Shown: piece by piece, positions 61,572 to 64,000 of the stretch
Layout: the number at the start of each line of letters is the position of its first letter
How positions within the stretch are numbered: the first letter of the stretch is position 1
NCBI GenBank assembly: GCA_934663625.1
Contig: CAKUKP010000001.1
Location: 1-64,000, forward strand
Origin: an uncultured Clostridia bacterium
Lineage (GTDB): Bacteria > Bacillota > Clostridia > Christensenellales > Aristaeellaceae
Direction of reading: 5' to 3'
Length of the DNA: 64,000 nt
Made by a program: the position numbers and the translations under genes
The notes under the pieces: generated by a model
What the model was told of the DNA's origin: nothing
Databases searched by the model: none
The model's input: the letters and a program-made list of their open reading frames with translations, nothing else

Positions 61572-62775
61572 AAAGATTCGATCCACATTCATCATGCTGC
61601 GCGAATGTGTTTCCATGTCGGTTCGCAATATTTGCAGCAATCGCGTGCGATCCTTCCTTACGGTGCTGGGCATTCTGATCGGCGTAACGGCGGTCATCGC
61701 GCTGATTACCACCATTTCCGGCGTATCCGGTTCGCTGTCCAGCTCCTTTACATCGATGGGCGCGGGCACGCTGAGCGTAAGTGTTTCCGGCAGTGATTTG
61801 AAGGACGGCATGACCGATGCGGATCTGAACGCGCTTACCGAAATGGATATCATCGATGGGCTTACGCCCAGCGTATCCTTAAGCGCCCGCGTATCCCGCG
61901 GCGGCAGCTATGATACCGGCGTATCGATTTCCGGCAAGAATTACTATTATTTCCGGATCAACGATGATACCGTAACCCGCGGGCGCACGCTGAACACGAT
62001 CGATGAGGAGAATACATCCTTCGTATGCCTGATCGATTCGGACATGGTGGAAGCCTTCTTCTACGGCGTGGATCCCATCGGCGAAACGCTATACATCGAT
62101 GGCGTGCCCTTCCTGGTGGTCGGGCTGTTTTCCGGCGATGATTCCGCCAGCATCGCCGATATGATGTCCGGCAGCGCCGATATCCTGATTCCCTATACCA
62201 CGGCGCTGAAGATGAACAACGAAAGCGTAGTCACATCGTTTACGGTGTATCTGGCGGACGGAATCGATTCCGAAACCGCGGCGGATCAGATCGAAACCGA
62301 GATGGACGCGATGTTCAGCTACGAGGATGATTGCTTTACCATCACCACCATGTCCGGCGTGGAGGATACGATGGAATCCATGCTTTCCATGATGAGCGCG
62401 CTGCTGGCGGGCATTGCATCCATCGCGCTGGTGGTCGGCGGCATCGGCATTATGAATATGATGCTGACCACGGTGACCGAGCGCACCGTTGAAATCGGCC
62501 TGAAGAAGGCGCTGGGCGCGCTTCCGTGGCAGATTCAGGCGCAGTTCCTGATTGAATCGTTTCTTTTGTCCATGATCGGCGGCGTCGCGGGGGTGCTTCT
62601 GGGCATTCTGCTTTCGCTGATTCTCTGCCGCGCGATGGGCACGGATTTCGTCATATCGGTCGGCGCGATCGTGTTGGGCGTGGGCTTTTCCGCCGCGGTG
62701 GGCATCCTGTTCGGTTGGGCGCCCGCGCGCAAGGCGAGCCGCCTGAACCCCATCGATGCGCTCCGATCCGTATAA
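61564..62775 (+). CDS. ABC transporter permease (MacB/FtsX-type)
   Basis: A 403-residue permease with one N-terminal helix (SFLTVLGILIGVTAVIALI), a large extracytoplasmic domain (about 65-275) and three C-terminal helices of the FtsX domain. GGIGIMNMMLTTVTERTVEIG and the C-terminal PARKASRLNPIDALR are diagnostic. It exports a peptide, drug or lipid by mechanotransmission. The ATG at 61564 lies eight bases inside the ATPase gene; the longer open frame is rejected. Confidence 0.94.
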   Translation: MLKKIRSTFIMLRECVSMSVRNICSNRVRSFLTVLGILIGVTAVIALITTISGVSGSLSSSFTSMGAGTLSVSVSGSDLKDGMTDADLNALTEMDIIDGLTPSVSLSARVSRGGSYDTGVSISGKNYYYFRINDDTVTRGRTLNTIDEENTSFVCLIDSDMVEAFFYGVDPIGETLYIDGVPFLVVGLFSGDDSASIADMMSGSADILIPYTTALKMNNESVVTSFTVYLADGIDSETAADQIETEMDAMFSYEDDCFTITTMSGVEDTMESMLSMMSALLAGIASIALVVGGIGIMNMMLTTVTERTVEIGLKKALGALPWQIQAQFLIESFLLSMIGGVAGVLLGILLSLILCRAMGTDFVISVGAIVLGVGFSAAVGILFGWAPARKASRLNPIDALRSV

Positions 62776-62799
62776 TTAAAATAACAGGAGGTCATTTCC

Positions 62800-63936
62800 A
62801 TGAAGAACAAATTCGGCAAGCTGGTATCGATTTTGGTGACGGGCGCGCTGCTCTGGCAGGGCGCGGCGCTGGCGGATACAATATCCTTTGAAGGCACGGT
62901 CGCCGCGAGCCAGACCTGCGAGGTCTATGCCTTCATCGGCGGCACGGTTTCGAGCGTGGAAGCGGAGGTCGGCCAGCAGGTCGCCGAGGGCGATGTGCTG
63001 GCGACGCTGAATACCACGAAGGTCTACGCCGCGGAATCGGGCGTGGTGACCGGCGTATTCGGGCAGATCGGCGATTCCGCGGAAACCATCGCAGAAAAAT
63101 ACGGCGCGGTAATGTACATCGAGGGCGAAAGCGTGTATTCGATCGCCGCTTCCACGGAAAACGCCTACAATGAAACGGAAAACAAATTCGTACACGTGGG
63201 CGAATCGGTGTATCTGAGCTGCTATTCGGATGGCGATCACACCGGAACCGGCGTGATTACCGCCATCGAAGGCACCGATTACACGGTAAAGGTGCTGTCC
63301 GGCGAATTCCTGATCGGCGAAACGGTAAACGTATACCGCGGCGATGCCGCCAAATCCGCCAATCGAATCGGGCGCGGCAAGCTTTCGCGCACCAATCCCA
63401 CCGCCGTTTCCGGCAGCGGCAGCATCGTATCCTTTGCGGTATCCAGCGGCGATACCGTGCAGCGCGGCGATCTGCTGTTTGAAACGCTGGACGGCGAATT
63501 CGACGGCCTGTACATGCGCGGCAATCAGATTCTCGCGGAAACGAACGGCACGGTGGCGGAGCTGAAGCTGGAACAGGGCGGCAAGGTGGAGAAAAACAGC
63601 GTCGCGGCGGTGCTGTATCCCGCCGGCTCCATGCGCATCGAAGCGCAGGTGGACGAGGCCGATCTAGCCTCGATCGCGGTGGGCGATCCCGTGACCATCG
63701 AACTTCTGTGGAATCAGGATGAGGAAATCACCTACGAAGGCACGATTTCCATGATCTCCGCCATCGCGAATTCCGCTGCGTCGCAGACCGGCGCGGAACA
63801 GGAAACATCCGATTCGGTAACCTTTACCGTGTATGTGGATTTCACGCCCGATGCGAACACCCGCTACGGCATGAGCGCGCTGGTCAGCACGATCGATACG
63901 GGCGCTGAGGAGGCGGCGGATGATGATGCGGAGTAA
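62800..63936 (+). CDS. HlyD-family efflux adaptor with signal peptide
   Basis: A 378-residue exported adaptor. A signal peptide ends near AALADT (residue 26); then come a lipoyl-type half (TVAASQTCEVYAFIGGTVSSV, QQVAEGDVLATLN), further barrel-sandwich repeats, and a barrel with RIEAQVDEADLASIAVGDPV. The acidic tail is EEAADDDAE. AGGAGG precedes the ATG. It is the second adaptor in this operon, which is unusual for a single MacB-like pump; it may act with the following partial gene. Confidence 0.85.
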   Translation: MKNKFGKLVSILVTGALLWQGAALADTISFEGTVAASQTCEVYAFIGGTVSSVEAEVGQQVAEGDVLATLNTTKVYAAESGVVTGVFGQIGDSAETIAEKYGAVMYIEGESVYSIAASTENAYNETENKFVHVGESVYLSCYSDGDHTGTGVITAIEGTDYTVKVLSGEFLIGETVNVYRGDAAKSANRIGRGKLSRTNPTAVSGSGSIVSFAVSSGDTVQRGDLLFETLDGEFDGLYMRGNQILAETNGTVAELKLEQGGKVEKNSVAAVLYPAGSMRIEAQVDEADLASIAVGDPVTIELLWNQDEEITYEGTISMISAIANSAASQTGAEQETSDSVTFTVYVDFTPDANTRYGMSALVSTIDTGAEEAADDDAE

Positions 63937-64000
63937 GCGCGCGCTGTGCGCCGTCGCCGCCTGCATGATCGCGCTTTCAATGGGCTTTGCGGAGGAGGGC
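63923..64000 (+). CDS. Exported protein, partial (runs off the window)
   Basis: Only the first 26 codons are visible. They encode a signal peptide (KRALCAVAACMIALSMGFA, then EEG). It overlaps the end of the adaptor gene and has GAGGAGG upstream, so it is the next gene of the efflux operon. Another adaptor or an outer channel-like protein are possibilities, but nothing diagnostic is in view. Confidence 0.6.
   Translation, partial: MMRSKRALCAVAACMIALSMGFAEEG

Noticed and set aside
1..64000. tRNA, rRNA or tmRNA genes
   Set aside because: Intergenic spaces were read for cloverleaf-like patterns and rRNA motifs; none was recognised. A covariance search would be needed to be certain.

Overview
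The window is a stretch of bacterial chromosome, GC-rich by eye except for a few AT-rich patches, densely packed with genes on both strands. The repertoire fits an anaerobic member of the Bacillota, probably a gut or rumen Clostridia lineage: a glycyl radical enzyme with its activase, AddA, QueT, a MetV-like protein, ribose-type sugar ABC systems, DeoR regulators and MATE pumps. No rRNA or tRNA gene was seen, so taxonomy is an inference. Many promoters match the sigma-70 consensus closely (TTGACT-17-TATAAT type).

Layout. 0-5 kb: guaB (IMP dehydrogenase of the Tritrichomonas-like type), a kinase-proC-DUF89 operon and an HSL-type esterase. 5.4-8.0 kb: an AT-rich mini-island with a membrane-anchored HNH nuclease and a small partner gene. 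It is bounded by 57-bp direct repeats that duplicate the 3' end of the neighbouring membrane-protein gene. 8-18.5 kb: a membrane protein/ketopantoate-reductase-like/ZIP operon; a LuxR-type ATPase regulator beside a small secreted protein whose promoter carries a perfect 16-bp palindrome; hydrolases and decayed gene pieces; two MATE pumps; an Lrp regulator.

18.5-42.2 kb is the metabolic heart, almost entirely on the minus strand. It holds a DeoR-lplA unit. Next is a GRE operon (metV-like, aspartate/alanine-exchanger-type transporter, two Gfo/Idh/MocA dehydrogenases, a shikimate-dehydrogenase-like protein, GRE, activase). Last is a 13-kb operon encoding a split 2-oxoacid dehydrogenase complex (E1 alpha, E1 beta, free lipoyl protein, free E2 core), a PfkB kinase, a sugar ABC transporter, a CaiB/BaiF CoA-transferase, a GctAB-like pair and succinyl-CoA synthetase. 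Together these look like a route that imports a sugar- or cyclitol-like acid, oxidises and dehydrates it with radical chemistry, and finishes through CoA thioesters with ATP recovery. The substrate is unknown. The lipoate ligase beside the DeoR regulator would modify the lipoyl protein.

42.6-52.5 kb is a second sugar regulon: DeoR, two FGGY kinases, a tandem class II aldolase and an ABC importer with two permeases. 52.6-58.8 kb holds queT with an attenuator-type leader, an amidohydrolase, small membrane proteins and addA. 58.8-59.9 kb is a gene-poor scrap zone with a transposase fragment, structured repeats and a very short CRISPR-like array. 59.9-64 kb is a MacAB-like efflux operon with two adaptors, running off the end of the window.
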